From Cryomorphaceae bacterium (GTDB lineage: Bacteria; Bacteroidota; Bacteroidia; Flavobacteriales; Schleiferiaceae), in contig WTIZ01000055.1 of assembly GCA_011525035.1 (NCBI GenBank), positions 1 through 34,081 of the forward strand: a stretch of DNA of 34,081 nt, given 5' to 3'. Position numbers and translations under genes: made by a program. Shown in pieces: positions 5,087 through 14,170 of the stretch; position 1 is the first letter of the stretch, and each line of letters starts with the position of its first letter. Under the pieces are notes generated by a model. It was not told the DNA's origin and made no database searches. It saw only the letters and a program-made list of their open reading frames with translations.

Positions 5087-7579
5087 ATGAGACGCTTAGT
5101 TCTTCTTGCTCTGTTGGTAGTTAGTTCAACCTTAGGAGCGCAAACACTCACTCAAACCATTCGAGGTACAGTGGTCGATTCTGAAAGTAAATCGCCACTT
5201 CCAGATGCCATGCTCATCTGTGATAATGTCCAGGCATTCTCTGACGAGTACGGACAGTTCGAAATGGATGTAGAGATTGGCCGCAAGATTGTGGCTGTAC
5301 AACTGTTCGGCTATGAGCCTACTTCTGCTGTTGTAGAATTAAACTCTGCGAAGCAAGCCGTAATTCGCATCGCCATGACAGAAAGCACTGTAAAGCTTGA
5401 CGAGGTGGATGTCGTTGCAACACCCCGCGGCGATGTAAAGAACGAGATGGCCGTAGTGAGTGCCCGTAAGTTCTCTGTAGAAGAAACGAACCTCTATGCT
5501 GGTTCTCGTGGGGAACCTGCTCGTATGGCAACCAACTTTGCCGGTGTTCAGGGTTCTGACGATACTCGAAATGATATTGTTGTTCGTGGTAACACCCCAG
5601 CAGGTATCCTGTACCGTTTTGAAGGCATCAACATTCCCAACCCCAACCACTTTGCCATTCCAGGTACTGGTGGTGGTCCGGTGACTATCCTGAACAATAA
5701 ATACATTCAGAGTGGTGATTTCTATACAGGCGCTTGGCCGGGCGAGTACGGAAATGCTATTGCCGGTGTCTTCGATCTAGAGATGCGCGACGGTAACAAT
5801 GCAACGCCATTTGAAGGAAGCTTCCAGTTCGGTCTATTAGGGGTAGAATTGATGGCTGAGGGTCGATTAGGTAAAGAGAAGCCAAATGCACCGTCTTACC
5901 TTGTACTAGGACGTTATTCAACATTGGGTATGGCATCAACCTTGGGCATTCCATTGGGTACTACAGCCATTCCAAACTATGCAGATGGGGCCTTTAGAGT
6001 GACGTTCCCGCAGAAGGACGGTTCGAAATTTAGCTTGTGGGGTATGGGCGGTACGTCCAACTTGGTTATTGATATTTCAGGCACTGATGGCGACCCTGTC
6101 ACAGGTGATTTTGAAGGCATTGGTACTGTTGATCGTGACCAATTCTTCGACACACACATGGGCGTAGTAGGTGCAACACACTTAAAGCGCCTTGATAAAA
6201 CGAGCTACATCAAAAGTGGTGCGGCGGTATCAAGATCTGCTATTCACGCCCTAAACACCAAGGTGTTCCGCGGTATTGATACGGTAGCAGCGGACGAGTT
6301 TTACTACCGCGTAGATTCTGCACCGAAAATCTTGAACTATTGGTACTACGAAACCAAGATTCACGGATACAGCCATTACACGAAGAAGATCGACGCACGT
6401 CAAAGCTTTAAGGCGGGTGTGAATGTCGATTACGTGATGGTGGATTATTTGGATTCGACGAGAATCGTTAATGGATTGACCGGTGAAATTTCGCCATGGG
6501 AATTCCCTTGGGGTACAGACGATGGCGGTTTTTCCTCAGACGGTTACGCAGTCGTCCAACCGTTCGTGAGCTACAAGAACAGATTGACTGATAAGCTCAC
6601 GATGACAGCAGGTTTAACTGCGCTATACTCGAACATTAATGACAATACATTAAGTCCAGTTGAGCCGCGTCTAGGTTTTAATTATGATGTAGACAAGCAC
6701 AATAAATTCTTTACGGGTGCTGGTTACCACAGTCAAATGCAGAGTTCTTACCTCTACTACTACAGAGGTTCTCAAGCGACTCCTCAAGCCATTGCCGATG
6801 GTGTGTATGGAACTGAATACAACAAAGGCATGGGACTCACTAAGAGTGCGCACCTTGTTGCCGGTTGGGAGCACAACTTTGATTACCCAGTACGTATTAA
6901 ACTTGAAACTTATTACCAGTACTTGTGGGATGTACCTGTTGAGATGGTGCCTTCTTACTTCTCGTTGGTAAATGGTGGTACTGGGTTTGGCCGTCTTTGG
7001 GCAGAGCCGCTTGAAAACGAAGGTGTGGGTCGCAACTACGGTTTAGAATTTACTGCCGAGCACTACTACCGCAACGGGTTCTACAGCTTATTTACAGGAT
7101 CTGTATTTGATGCCAAGTACAAAGGCTCTAAAAACATCGCCGCTGCCGGCACAGGGTCCTCAGACGATATTTGGGTGAATACTACATTCAACGGCCGTTA
7201 TGCATTCAACTTCATCATGGCAAAGAATTACCAAGTGGGTAAGTACGGTGTATTCAACCTAGGAACAAAAGTGAGTTCTATTGGTGGACGTTGGTTCGGT
7301 GATATTGATCAGGATGCTTCAGCGCAGGCGTCAGAAATTGAGTTTGTGGACGATTTTACGTTCAATTCGAACCAGTACCGTCCTTACTTCCGTCTAGACT
7401 TCAAGGTGGGCTACAAGTGGAATTTCATGAACCTCGCTCACGAGTTTGCTTTGGATATTTCGAACATTACCAACAACAAGAACATCTTGACATTGACTTA
7501 CCTGCCAGAGACTGGCGAGGTAGCGGAAAATTACCAGTTAGGATTGTTCCCGGTATTCTACTACAAGATTGATTTCTAA
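5087..7579 (+). CDS. TonB-dependent outer-membrane receptor with N-terminal carboxypeptidase-like domain
   Basis: The 830-residue protein starts with a signal peptide (MRRLVLLALLVVSSTLGAQ). A carboxypeptidase-regulatory-like beta sandwich follows at about residues 22-105 (TIRGTVVDSESKSPLPDA onward). The plug domain comes next, with DEVDVVATPR, RNDIVVRGNTPAGILYRFEGI and GEYGNAIAGVFDLEMRDG, and then a 22-strand-type barrel ending in F, as expected for BAM-dependent insertion. The substrate is unknown: there is no SusD-like lipoprotein next to it. It is the same subfamily as the receptor at 31621-34023 (shared RG-P, NHF-I-G and GG-V--N motifs). An upstream TTG start would lengthen the n-region, but the ATG at 5087 gives a normal signal peptide. 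A strong terminator follows. Confidence 0.92.
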   Translation: MRRLVLLALLVVSSTLGAQTLTQTIRGTVVDSESKSPLPDAMLICDNVQAFSDEYGQFEMDVEIGRKIVAVQLFGYEPTSAVVELNSAKQAVIRIAMTESTVKLDEVDVVATPRGDVKNEMAVVSARKFSVEETNLYAGSRGEPARMATNFAGVQGSDDTRNDIVVRGNTPAGILYRFEGINIPNPNHFAIPGTGGGPVTILNNKYIQSGDFYTGAWPGEYGNAIAGVFDLEMRDGNNATPFEGSFQFGLLGVELMAEGRLGKEKPNAPSYLVLGRYSTLGMASTLGIPLGTTAIPNYADGAFRVTFPQKDGSKFSLWGMGGTSNLVIDISGTDGDPVTGDFEGIGTVDRDQFFDTHMGVVGATHLKRLDKTSYIKSGAAVSRSAIHALNTKVFRGIDTVAADEFYYRVDSAPKILNYWYYETKIHGYSHYTKKIDARQSFKAGVNVDYVMVDYLDSTRIVNGLTGEISPWEFPWGTDDGGFSSDGYAVVQPFVSYKNRLTDKLTMTAGLTALYSNINDNTLSPVEPRLGFNYDVDKHNKFFTGAGYHSQMQSSYLYYYRGSQATPQAIADGVYGTEYNKGMGLTKSAHLVAGWEHNFDYPVRIKLETYYQYLWDVPVEMVPSYFSLVNGGTGFGRLWAEPLENEGVGRNYGLEFTAEHYYRNGFYSLFTGSVFDAKYKGSKNIAAAGTGSSDDIWVNTTFNGRYAFNFIMAKNYQVGKYGVFNLGTKVSSIGGRWFGDIDQDASAQASEIEFVDDFTFNSNQYRPYFRLDFKVGYKWNFMNLAHEFALDISNITNNKNILTLTYLPETGEVAENYQLGLFPVFYYKIDF

Positions 7580-7603
7580 CCGTGGGATAGTAAGTAAAGA
7601 AAA

Positions 7604-7632
7604 AGCCCGGCGCTCTGCGCCGGGCTTTTTTT
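7604..7632. terminator. bidirectional terminator between convergent genes
   Basis: AGCCCGGCGC (7604-7613) pairs perfectly with GCGCCGGGCT (7617-7626) around a three-base loop, flanked by an A-run on the left and a T-run on the right. It lies between a plus-strand stop at 7579 and a minus-strand stop at 7635, so it can serve both. Confidence 0.92.
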
Positions 7633-7634
7633 AT

Positions 7635-8642
7635 CTATTTGCGGTAAAATCTATGAATCACACCGTCAATCTCAATGGAGTAGAAGCCGTAATGTGAAGC
7701 ATATGTCGCTTCAGGATTTTCGGGCAGCTCGATGTCTTCATTGCTGTAGGTGCCTTCATATTCTACAACACCTGTTTTATCGTATTTGATGCCTTCAAAG
7801 CTGTGCGGGCCAATCTTATTGATATGGAACCATGCACCTTCTCCTAGTCCGCCGAGCCATTTTGCCGATTGCGGTAAAGATGAAGGACGCGCGGGTTCTT
7901 CAATCTCGCCGTGTATCGAATCATCAGGGCGCGACTCTGTATACTTTGTAAAGGAGCTTTCGAGCAATCCTGAAGTAATATCTGCGATACTGTGTCTTCG
8001 CGATTTCTTCATGAACTGCAATGTACCTCCTTCAAAACTATAAATGCTGTCCTCAGTGCTTGCAGCAACTACGTTGTACAGCGGCGTAGGTCGAACCGTT
8101 AATGGATATTTTAGCTTACTGCCCACGGTACCGTCTTCATTGGCTGCCTTCATAGCCTCGGTAACATAACGGGCACAGTTCGAGGCACTTTTATCAAGGC
8201 CGTTGTATGGGAAATAACCACGCATCACCATCTCATCTGCATAAGCCTTGGCTTTTGCGAAGTTGATCGTCTTGCTTACCGAAAATACCATAGGGCCTGC
8301 GCCGTGGGTGTATTTGGATTTGGCATCTAATTCCTGGGCGATATCTTCAACATTCGTTAAGTTTTTATCCTCGTCAAATGTGGCTCTTGTCTCTAAAACC
8401 AAAGTAGGGTCGGTGTACTTGCTTCTCGCTCTGCCGTATCCACGCGGGGTAATGTATCGACCGAAATCGTAGTACAACACTTCTGCAGTCTGTGGATTGA
8501 TCAGACAGATAGCTGCGTGACCAACGCGCATGTTCAGGTTTTTGACGATACCTGCCTTACGCAAGAGAATAAGAATGCTTTCGTCTCCTCGTGCCGTACA
8601 TTCCGGCCAAGCGATGACTATTGCTGTGTCTAGGTATGACAT
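7635..8642 (-). CDS. DUF6695 family protein, possible permuted papain-like enzyme
   Basis: A 335-residue protein with no signal peptide. The N-terminal 200 residues match what I recall of the uncharacterised Bacteroidota family DUF6695: AIVIAWPE near the start, VGHAAICLIN (His42), VLYYDFGRY (Asp59), a GYGRARS motif, and SNCARYV (Cys156). A His in a GHA context followed much later by an NC-R-V Cys is the order seen in circularly permuted NlpC/P60 or LRAT-like proteins, so a thiol hydrolase or acyltransferase is possible; that part is inference. The C-terminal third (from about residue 250) has a WLGGLGEGAWF stretch and a short beta-rich domain ending FYRK. It has its own promoter and a shared terminator. 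The family name rests on memory of its motifs. Confidence 0.75.
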   Translation of the reverse strand: MSYLDTAIVIAWPECTARGDESILILLRKAGIVKNLNMRVGHAAICLINPQTAEVLYYDFGRYITPRGYGRARSKYTDPTLVLETRATFDEDKNLTNVEDIAQELDAKSKYTHGAGPMVFSVSKTINFAKAKAYADEMVMRGYFPYNGLDKSASNCARYVTEAMKAANEDGTVGSKLKYPLTVRPTPLYNVVAASTEDSIYSFEGGTLQFMKKSRRHSIADITSGLLESSFTKYTESRPDDSIHGEIEEPARPSSLPQSAKWLGGLGEGAWFHINKIGPHSFEGIKYDKTGVVEYEGTYSNEDIELPENPEATYASHYGFYSIEIDGVIHRFYRK

Positions 8643-8664
8643 AGTTGTGTGTGCGATAGCATGT

Positions 8665-8692
8665 CAAAAATACGTATAAAGCACAAAGTCAA
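8665..8692 (-). promoter_or_regulatory. promoter of the DUF6695 gene
   Basis: On the minus strand TTG (8692-8690) and TATTTTTG (8672-8665) are separated by 17 bases, close to the Bacteroidota consensus. The predicted start of transcription, near 8658, gives a leader of about 15 bases. It implies that the gene can be expressed apart from the HAD/T9SS operon that ends at 8700. Confidence 0.6.
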
Positions 8693-8699
8693 GTAAATG

Positions 8700-9362
8700 T
8701 TAAGAGACCAATTTGAGTATCTCGTCATAGTTTTTTGCACAATGTGTTGCACCACAAGCACTTAAGTCTTTCTCGCTTTTACTGGTAAGAATACCAAAAG
8801 CCGTTCCTCCTGCGTTGATTGCAGCGGTTATACCACTGGAGGTATCCTCAAATACCCAAAGTTCTTGGGTTTGTAACGACTCGTGGGTTATGCTTTTGAG
8901 GCAGGTGAGAAAAATTTCAGGGTCTGGCTTCCCTTTATTTACTTCCTCTGCGGTATGTACGGCCTTAAAGAAGTGACGAATTCCTAGAGTGTCAAGCGTA
9001 AAGTCTGCATTGGCCTTGTTGCCCATAGTGCCCACTGCCATAGGAATACCACTGTTATGGAAAAACTGTAGAAGAGTAATCAAGCCTTCAACAGGTGCTA
9101 TGTGCGGACGGTAAATTTCCCGGTACAAGGCCTCTTTTTCATCACCAATACGCTCACTTTCTTCAAATGTGATGTCCTTACCAAAGAAGTTTTGGCAGAC
9201 TTCAAAATTGGTCCCGTGTAAATCTTTAATGATTTCGTCAATAGAGCGAGGCGCACCGTACTTTTCACAAATGATTTGCCAGGCCTTGAGATGGAACGGA
9301 TAGTTGTTAATCAATGTTCCGTCCATGTCGAAAATGACCGCCTTTGGAAGTTGAAGCGGCAT
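8700..9362 (-). CDS. HAD-superfamily phosphatase/phosphomutase (beta-phosphoglucomutase-like)
   Basis: This 220-residue cytosolic enzyme has all four HAD motifs: DMDGT with nucleophile Asp12 and acid/base Asp14, VGTMGN with the motif II Thr near residue 113, Lys in GKPDPEIF, and the metal-binding VFEDTSSG. A helical cap lies between motifs I and II, as in the beta-phosphoglucomutase and phosphoglycolate phosphatase subgroup. The natural substrate cannot be named; small sugar phosphates are usual in this group. Its ATG shares one base with the stop codon of the preceding T9SS gene (TAATG), so translation is likely coupled. A cytosolic phosphatase after two large secreted proteins is odd, and a joint function is not established. 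Confidence 0.88.
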   Translation of the reverse strand: MPLQLPKAVIFDMDGTLINNYPFHLKAWQIICEKYGAPRSIDEIIKDLHGTNFEVCQNFFGKDITFEESERIGDEKEALYREIYRPHIAPVEGLITLLQFFHNSGIPMAVGTMGNKANADFTLDTLGIRHFFKAVHTAEEVNKGKPDPEIFLTCLKSITHESLQTQELWVFEDTSSGITAAINAGGTAFGILTSKSEKDLSACGATHCAKNYDEILKLVS

Positions 9363-11938
9363 TATGGAAGGATGAATATGGTGAATTCGTCGATGTGTAG
9401 TTGATCAGATGGCAGCTTGGTAAAAGTCCGCATGGAGTACGCACCTTGCTGAACCTCTTGTCCCAATGCTATGGGATCCCAACACTCCGTTGAAGGCCCG
9501 CGGAACAGTTCGTTCCCCCAGCGGTCATAAATGGCATACTCAGTTCGCGTTGGAAGTGAGCTGCTCAAACAGTAGGCATCATTCACACCGTCACCGTTAG
9601 GCGAGAATGCTGTAGGAACATACATCAGAAGGTTGTCCAAACAATCTACTTCAAGTACGCGCTGAATGGTGTCTAGATTTCCACAACTATCAATGGCCAC
9701 AAGCGTTAGCTCGTGCGAGCCGGCGAAAGGAAAAAGGGTATCTAAAACAGGTTCTGTGTAGGTCTGTTCTCCGAGGGACAAGGATATGAATTGGGTATAT
9801 CCAGTAGCGGTGAGGGTGTAATTAGGACAACCAAACCCTTCATCGATATACGGCTCTGCGATCACTCTGAAGCGGAAGGTATCCTCATTTTCACAGCCGT
9901 TAATGTCTGTACTTAGGTAAGGGTAGATTGCAGTGGAATCGAACTGGAGTTCTGTCGCGAAGGTGTCCAAAGTGATCCAATACATGGAGGTTAGGTTGGG
10001 ATTGTCAAAATCGATGGTAAGTGAATCACAATATGCGGTATCGTTAGTGATTGGTGTATACAGTGAACCGTTCACCAAATAGATACTATCGTGGAATTGA
10101 CAATTACCTAAATCCACAGTTACCCAGGCCCATCCTGGATCATAAGCAGTAGTACTTGCGGTGGTATCTCCTGTAGACCACAGGTATGAGAAATCAGGAT
10201 TCGCGCCATCCACCTCGAGAACAACGGGCTGACCGGCACATACGCTCGCTGAATCTGCTTGAATAGGCTCATAGGTGGTGCCGAAGTAGTTAAAATCGAA
10301 GTAGATGGAGTCTCGGTAGCCTCGACCATCCTCAACGATTACTTTGATCTCCACAGGACCGTTGTATGCCGGATCAATGAGTGCATGCATTACCGTATCG
10401 GCAGCATTTGAATCGACCACAGTGCCTACTCCTTGAAGTAGCGTTGTACTAACTACGTTGATGCTATCGACACAACTTAGATATCGGAAGAATAGTGGTA
10501 TAGGGGTTTCACAAAGTGCTCCAAGAGGAACATCTTCTACAGGTAGTGCTGAGAATGGATCAAGCAGTTTGAAATCATCGTCAAAGCCACTGATGTAACC
10601 GTACAGGCCAGTACTCGATCCTGAACCTGCTAGGACACCTACATGAAAAGGAGTAAGGCAATCTAAGGTGAAGCTGTTTGTTAGAATATTGTCTCCAATA
10701 TACACCCCCGTCCAGCTAGGGTCATATGTACTTTGCTGGAAAGTGATCCCGGTGTACGATTGAATGGCTGAACCATTGTAATTAAGATTAGGAAGTGCCG
10801 AAGTAGGTATGGTAATTAATGCCGAAGTCGATAACCCCGATGCTCTGTTGTATACCACACGAGTTGAGCCTGTACAATCCACGTGAGGTAGCTGTGCCAT
10901 TCCTTGTTCTGGATTACTATTATTGGCTCCCGTAGTCACTTGAAATATATAGATAGGTCGATCTGCCTCCACGATGAAGGGTTTGCCAGGCGTTGAAGCA
11001 TTCCCCGCCATGGAATAGGTGCCAACATCACCTGCCGCACCGTTGGTCATAATGGCATTGCCATCGACAGTGATGTTCGTGCTGTCTTCAGTGGCGATGT
11101 ACATGAAGTAATCTTGCGGGGTGTTTCCGCGTCCTCTCAGAACCACATGTTCTAGACCTAGATGTTCTACAGGTGTAACCTGGTCGATACCAGCATCTGC
11201 ATTGTTAGCGTTGGTAGCCTTCAAGTGATTACCACCGGCTGTTACAGCAATGGGTTTATTGGAGGTTACTCGAGTTCCTAGCAACTGATCGTTATCAAGC
11301 ATACTGCTCACCCAACTTTGTCCCGCATTCAAAGTAAAGATGACACTGTCTCTACCGTTGTCGAAGAGATTGCCACTACGCGCTTTGATGCGCACGTCCG
11401 TACTGTCCTCGAGCGCTACTACACTTACATAGTGGAGTCCATAGTAGTTCGTGTAGCTTCCTGTTACTGTTGTCTGAATGAGCGTTTGAGAGGCGAGGTA
11501 AAAGTCTTGACCTATGCCGTTGGTTCCCTTTCCGGTGATAATCTCTTGATTGTATTGATGGCGGATACGTTCCGTGACTGTTACGGGTTGAGTCGCTTCC
11601 ACAAACAAAGCATCCTTGTAGCGTTTTTGGTTGGTCCAGGTCAAATTTCGAGCCCCATAGGTACTCTGCATGGCATTGTTGATCCCGCTAAAGGTCACCG
11701 TTGTCAGGTTTCCTTGGGTAACAGTAAGGGTGTTGGAATAGCTGGTATCACTGTTGTAGATCCATACACTTGAAGACGGCGCACTGGTGCTGATTTGTAA
11801 GTCGATGATGTGCTGGCCTCCTTGCCATTCCAAAAGGGGAGGAAAGGCAAAGTAAGTATCACTCTGAGCGAAGCCGAAAGGGCCGCAAAGCATTGCGAAT
11901 CCCAAAAGAAGATGCCTGTATGTTCGTGATACTTGCAT
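9362..11938 (-). CDS. large secreted protein with IgGFc-binding-like domain and T9SS type B C-terminal domain
   Basis: The 858-residue product has a signal peptide (to about GFAQ24). Its first 450 residues are closely related to the preceding gene and resemble the IgGFc-binding N-terminal domain (KDALFVEATQPVTVTE, YLASQTLI, HYVSVVALEDSTDV, PIAVTAGGNHLKA). A middle beta-rich section (about 480-770), absent from the paralogue, contains Cys pairs and a PKD/Ig-like YLWSTGD motif. The end (774-858) is a CHU_C gliding-motility-type C-terminal domain (VPTAFSPNGDGVND, YDRWGNELF), the signal for T9SS type B export. The start is set at ATG 11938-11936, which overlaps the upstream stop as TAATG; a longer frame begins at 11983 but lacks a proper signal-peptide start. 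It is probably a surface adhesin or matrix protein. Confidence 0.85.
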   Translation of the reverse strand: MQVSRTYRHLLLGFAMLCGPFGFAQSDTYFAFPPLLEWQGGQHIIDLQISTSAPSSSVWIYNSDTSYSNTLTVTQGNLTTVTFSGINNAMQSTYGARNLTWTNQKRYKDALFVEATQPVTVTERIRHQYNQEIITGKGTNGIGQDFYLASQTLIQTTVTGSYTNYYGLHYVSVVALEDSTDVRIKARSGNLFDNGRDSVIFTLNAGQSWVSSMLDNDQLLGTRVTSNKPIAVTAGGNHLKATNANNADAGIDQVTPVEHLGLEHVVLRGRGNTPQDYFMYIATEDSTNITVDGNAIMTNGAAGDVGTYSMAGNASTPGKPFIVEADRPIYIFQVTTGANNSNPEQGMAQLPHVDCTGSTRVVYNRASGLSTSALITIPTSALPNLNYNGSAIQSYTGITFQQSTYDPSWTGVYIGDNILTNSFTLDCLTPFHVGVLAGSGSSTGLYGYISGFDDDFKLLDPFSALPVEDVPLGALCETPIPLFFRYLSCVDSINVVSTTLLQGVGTVVDSNAADTVMHALIDPAYNGPVEIKVIVEDGRGYRDSIYFDFNYFGTTYEPIQADSASVCAGQPVVLEVDGANPDFSYLWSTGDTTASTTAYDPGWAWVTVDLGNCQFHDSIYLVNGSLYTPITNDTAYCDSLTIDFDNPNLTSMYWITLDTFATELQFDSTAIYPYLSTDINGCENEDTFRFRVIAEPYIDEGFGCPNYTLTATGYTQFISLSLGEQTYTEPVLDTLFPFAGSHELTLVAIDSCGNLDTIQRVLEVDCLDNLLMYVPTAFSPNGDGVNDAYCLSSSLPTRTEYAIYDRWGNELFRGPSTECWDPIALGQEVQQGAYSMRTFTKLPSDQLHIDEFTIFILP

Positions 11939-13860
11939 TAATGTATGACGTGTATTGCGCCCGCTTTCGTGTACGGACCGCATATTGTTTCTGTTTTGAT
12001 GGTGTAATAGTACACCCCTGGGGCTACATCGGTATTGTTCAATCGACCGTCCCAGGCCTGGCTCATAGTATTGGCTTGGTACACTTTAGTTCCCCATCTG
12101 CTGTAAATGGTGATGTCAAAGAGGTCAAGGTAGTCGTCACTTCGAATCGTGAGCCTATCGTTGATTTGGTCGTTGTTGGGTGTGATAAAGTTAGGCACTG
12201 TAATAGGGTCGTAGTTCTTGCCCAAATGTTCAAACCTAAACTCAATACTTTCTTGACCTCCGGAGCCATCACGTACTGTAATAGCAACGATTACATCGCC
12301 ACTGAATCCTTCCTCAGGAACCACTCGAAGTATGGTGTCTTGCTGGTTCTCGTCTAATAAGACTCCTTGACCTTGGAGCAGCGCTGCTGAGATCACTGTG
12401 ATACTGTCGGAGCAAGAATTGAACCCGAAAATAAGTGGAATCGTATCAGCACACTGCTTGGGAAGCTCTATGATATCCGTCGAAGAAGGATCTGTAGGGT
12501 CATAAAGTTCAAATTTATCATCAAAACCACTGATGTACCCATACAATCCTGTTGAGGTGCCTTGCCCGGCAATAATACCCACATGAAATGGGGTAGGACA
12601 CTCCAAAGTGAAGTTGTTGGTTAATGTATTGGAATTTATAAATACGCCCGACCAACTCGCGTCATAAGCGCTCTGTTGCACCGTAACACTTGGATTTGAG
12701 CTTACCGATAGTCCATTGTATTCTAAAGAGGCGACGGCATTACTTGGTATGGTAACCATCGCAGCAGTGGCGAGACCAGGTGCTCTGTTGTAACGGATAA
12801 AATTAGACCCGGTACAATTCACCTGGGGAATCTGTGCCATTCCCATTTCTGGTTCGTTGCCTACAGTACCTGTAGTAGCTTGAAATACGTAGATAGGATT
12901 GTTGCTTTCGACGACATACGGTCGTCCCGGCTGTGTAGCTAAACCTACCATGCTGTGGGTAACGGATTCGCCAGCATTGGCATTGGTCAAAATAGGAGTT
13001 CCGTCAACACTTATGTCAGTGCCATCTTCTGTGGCGATACACATGATGTAATCGTTTGGATGGTAGGCCAATCCGCGCAGTACTACATGTTTATTTCCGA
13101 GAAGTTCTACAGGAGTAACTTGATCTAATCCCGCATCCCCATGGTTGGCCGAAGCATTTTTTAAGTGATTGCCGCCTGCTGTTACTGCGATAGGTTTTGA
13201 CGCTGTAATTCGTGTGCCGAGCAATTGCTGGTCGTCTTCCATCGTACTTACCCAACTTTGGCCTTGGTTCAAAGTGAATACAACACTATCAGCCCCTGTT
13301 GTGAAAACATTGCCGTCTGCTGCCTTGAATTTAACTTCTGTGTTATCCTCCATGGCCACGACACTGATGTAATGCATACCATGGTACCCGAAGAATGTAC
13401 CGCTAACGGTTGTCGTAATGAGAGTTTGGCTGGCCACATAAAACTCTTTACCTAGCGCATTCCGACCTTTCGCGGTGATGATTTCTTGGTTGAAAGGTTC
13501 CACAATTTGTTCGGTCACCGTAACCGGTGCAGTGGATTCAATGAATAAAGCGTCTTTGTACCTTTTTGAGTTGGGCCAATTCAATTCTCGTGCCCCATAG
13601 GTACTTAAAAGTCCTGCTACAGGTGTGGTAAAACTCAGCGTAGCTACGTTTCCGGAGGTCACGGTAAGGTTCTGAGAAAGAGACATGTCACTATTGTATA
13701 TCCACACCTGAGCGCTAGGTTCGGTGGTAGAAAAATTCAGATTGATGTCGTGATCGCCGCCTTCCCACTCGAGAAGTGGAGGGAGAACAAAGAACGTATC
13801 GCTCTGACCTTGAGCGAACAAGGTGCAAAATAGTAGTATTGAAATGGCGGTAATTCTCAT
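11938..13860 (-). CDS. secreted protein with IgGFc-binding-like domain and T9SS type B C-terminal domain (first paralogue)
   Basis: A 640-residue exported protein that opens the operon. The signal peptide is MRITAISILLFCTLFAQGQ. Residues about 100-435 match the IgGFc-binding N-terminal pattern (KDALFIESTAPVTVTE, FYVASQTLI, HYISVVAMEDNTEV, PIAVTAGGNHLKN, DQVTPVELLG). Residues 555-640 form a CHU_C domain (VPNFITPNNDQINDRL, IYSRWGTKVY, WDGRLNN, GVYYYTI) that directs T9SS type B export. The frame stays open through the tRNA-Ser(GGA) on the other strand, but the ATG at 13860 gives the signal peptide and avoids the tRNA. It shares the TAATG junction with its downstream paralogue, so the pair likely arose by tandem duplication. 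The function of these domains in bacteria is unknown; adhesion is inferred. Confidence 0.86.
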   Translation of the reverse strand: MRITAISILLFCTLFAQGQSDTFFVLPPLLEWEGGDHDINLNFSTTEPSAQVWIYNSDMSLSQNLTVTSGNVATLSFTTPVAGLLSTYGARELNWPNSKRYKDALFIESTAPVTVTEQIVEPFNQEIITAKGRNALGKEFYVASQTLITTTVSGTFFGYHGMHYISVVAMEDNTEVKFKAADGNVFTTGADSVVFTLNQGQSWVSTMEDDQQLLGTRITASKPIAVTAGGNHLKNASANHGDAGLDQVTPVELLGNKHVVLRGLAYHPNDYIMCIATEDGTDISVDGTPILTNANAGESVTHSMVGLATQPGRPYVVESNNPIYVFQATTGTVGNEPEMGMAQIPQVNCTGSNFIRYNRAPGLATAAMVTIPSNAVASLEYNGLSVSSNPSVTVQQSAYDASWSGVFINSNTLTNNFTLECPTPFHVGIIAGQGTSTGLYGYISGFDDKFELYDPTDPSSTDIIELPKQCADTIPLIFGFNSCSDSITVISAALLQGQGVLLDENQQDTILRVVPEEGFSGDVIVAITVRDGSGGQESIEFRFEHLGKNYDPITVPNFITPNNDQINDRLTIRSDDYLDLFDITIYSRWGTKVYQANTMSQAWDGRLNNTDVAPGVYYYTIKTETICGPYTKAGAIHVIH

Positions 13861-13908
13861 TGGGTTAAATATAGTGTAAGATGTACACTTAATAAGGGTT
13901 TGCGCGCG

Positions 13909-13940
13909 TTTGTCTAGTAATTGTCCGATGCCTATTTTCG
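13909..13940 (+). promoter_or_regulatory. promoter of tRNA-Ser(GGA)
   Basis: TTTG at 13909-13912 and TATTTTCG at 13933-13940 are 20 bases apart; the second differs from TAnnTTTG at one position. The predicted transcription start falls close to the tRNA 5' end at 13949. Confidence 0.5.
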
Positions 13941-13948
13941 CAGTCCCT

Positions 13949-14035
13949 AGAGAGGTGCCTGAGTGGTTGAAAGGGCCCGCCTGGAAAGCTGGTATAGGTG
14001 CAAGCCTATCGAGGGTTCGAATCCCTTCCTCTCTG
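13949..14035 (+). tRNA. tRNA-Ser(GGA)
   Basis: Acceptor strands AGAGAGG (13949-13955) and CCTCTCT (14028-14034) pair perfectly with discriminator G. The anticodon loop CTGGAAA gives anticodon GGA, reading UCU and UCC. A long variable arm and a T-arm with loop TTCGAAT are present. Unlike the UGA gene, CCA is not encoded: the next bases are CAA. A hairpin terminator follows. Confidence 0.95.
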
Positions 14036-14049
14036 CAAAATTCATTAGG

Positions 14050-14078
14050 AAACCAGCCCACAACGGGTTGGTTTTTTT
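14050..14078 (+). terminator. terminator of tRNA-Ser(GGA)
   Basis: AAACCAGCCC (14050-14059) pairs with GGGTTGGTTT (14065-14074), with one G-T wobble, around a five-base loop, followed by a T-run. It starts 15 bases after the tRNA. Confidence 0.82.
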
Positions 14079-14170
14079 ATTTCATGTCATCATGATTAAA
14101 CCTTTTTGAACGAGAATGCTCTATTAGTTACAAAAGCAACGTAACATTGCCTCCAACTAAATCCGCCAAC

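Noticed and set aside
11893-12357. 154-codon plus-strand frame opposite the T9SS paralogues
   Set aside because: It lies wholly antisense to conserved coding sequence and has no protein-family features; the same holds for other long antisense frames, such as 16869-17249, 21849-22550 and 32254-32760.
13861-14061. N-terminal extension of the T9SS gene to 14061
   Set aside because: The extra residues are the translation of the complementary strand of tRNA-Ser(GGA); the ATG at 13860 gives a proper signal peptide.
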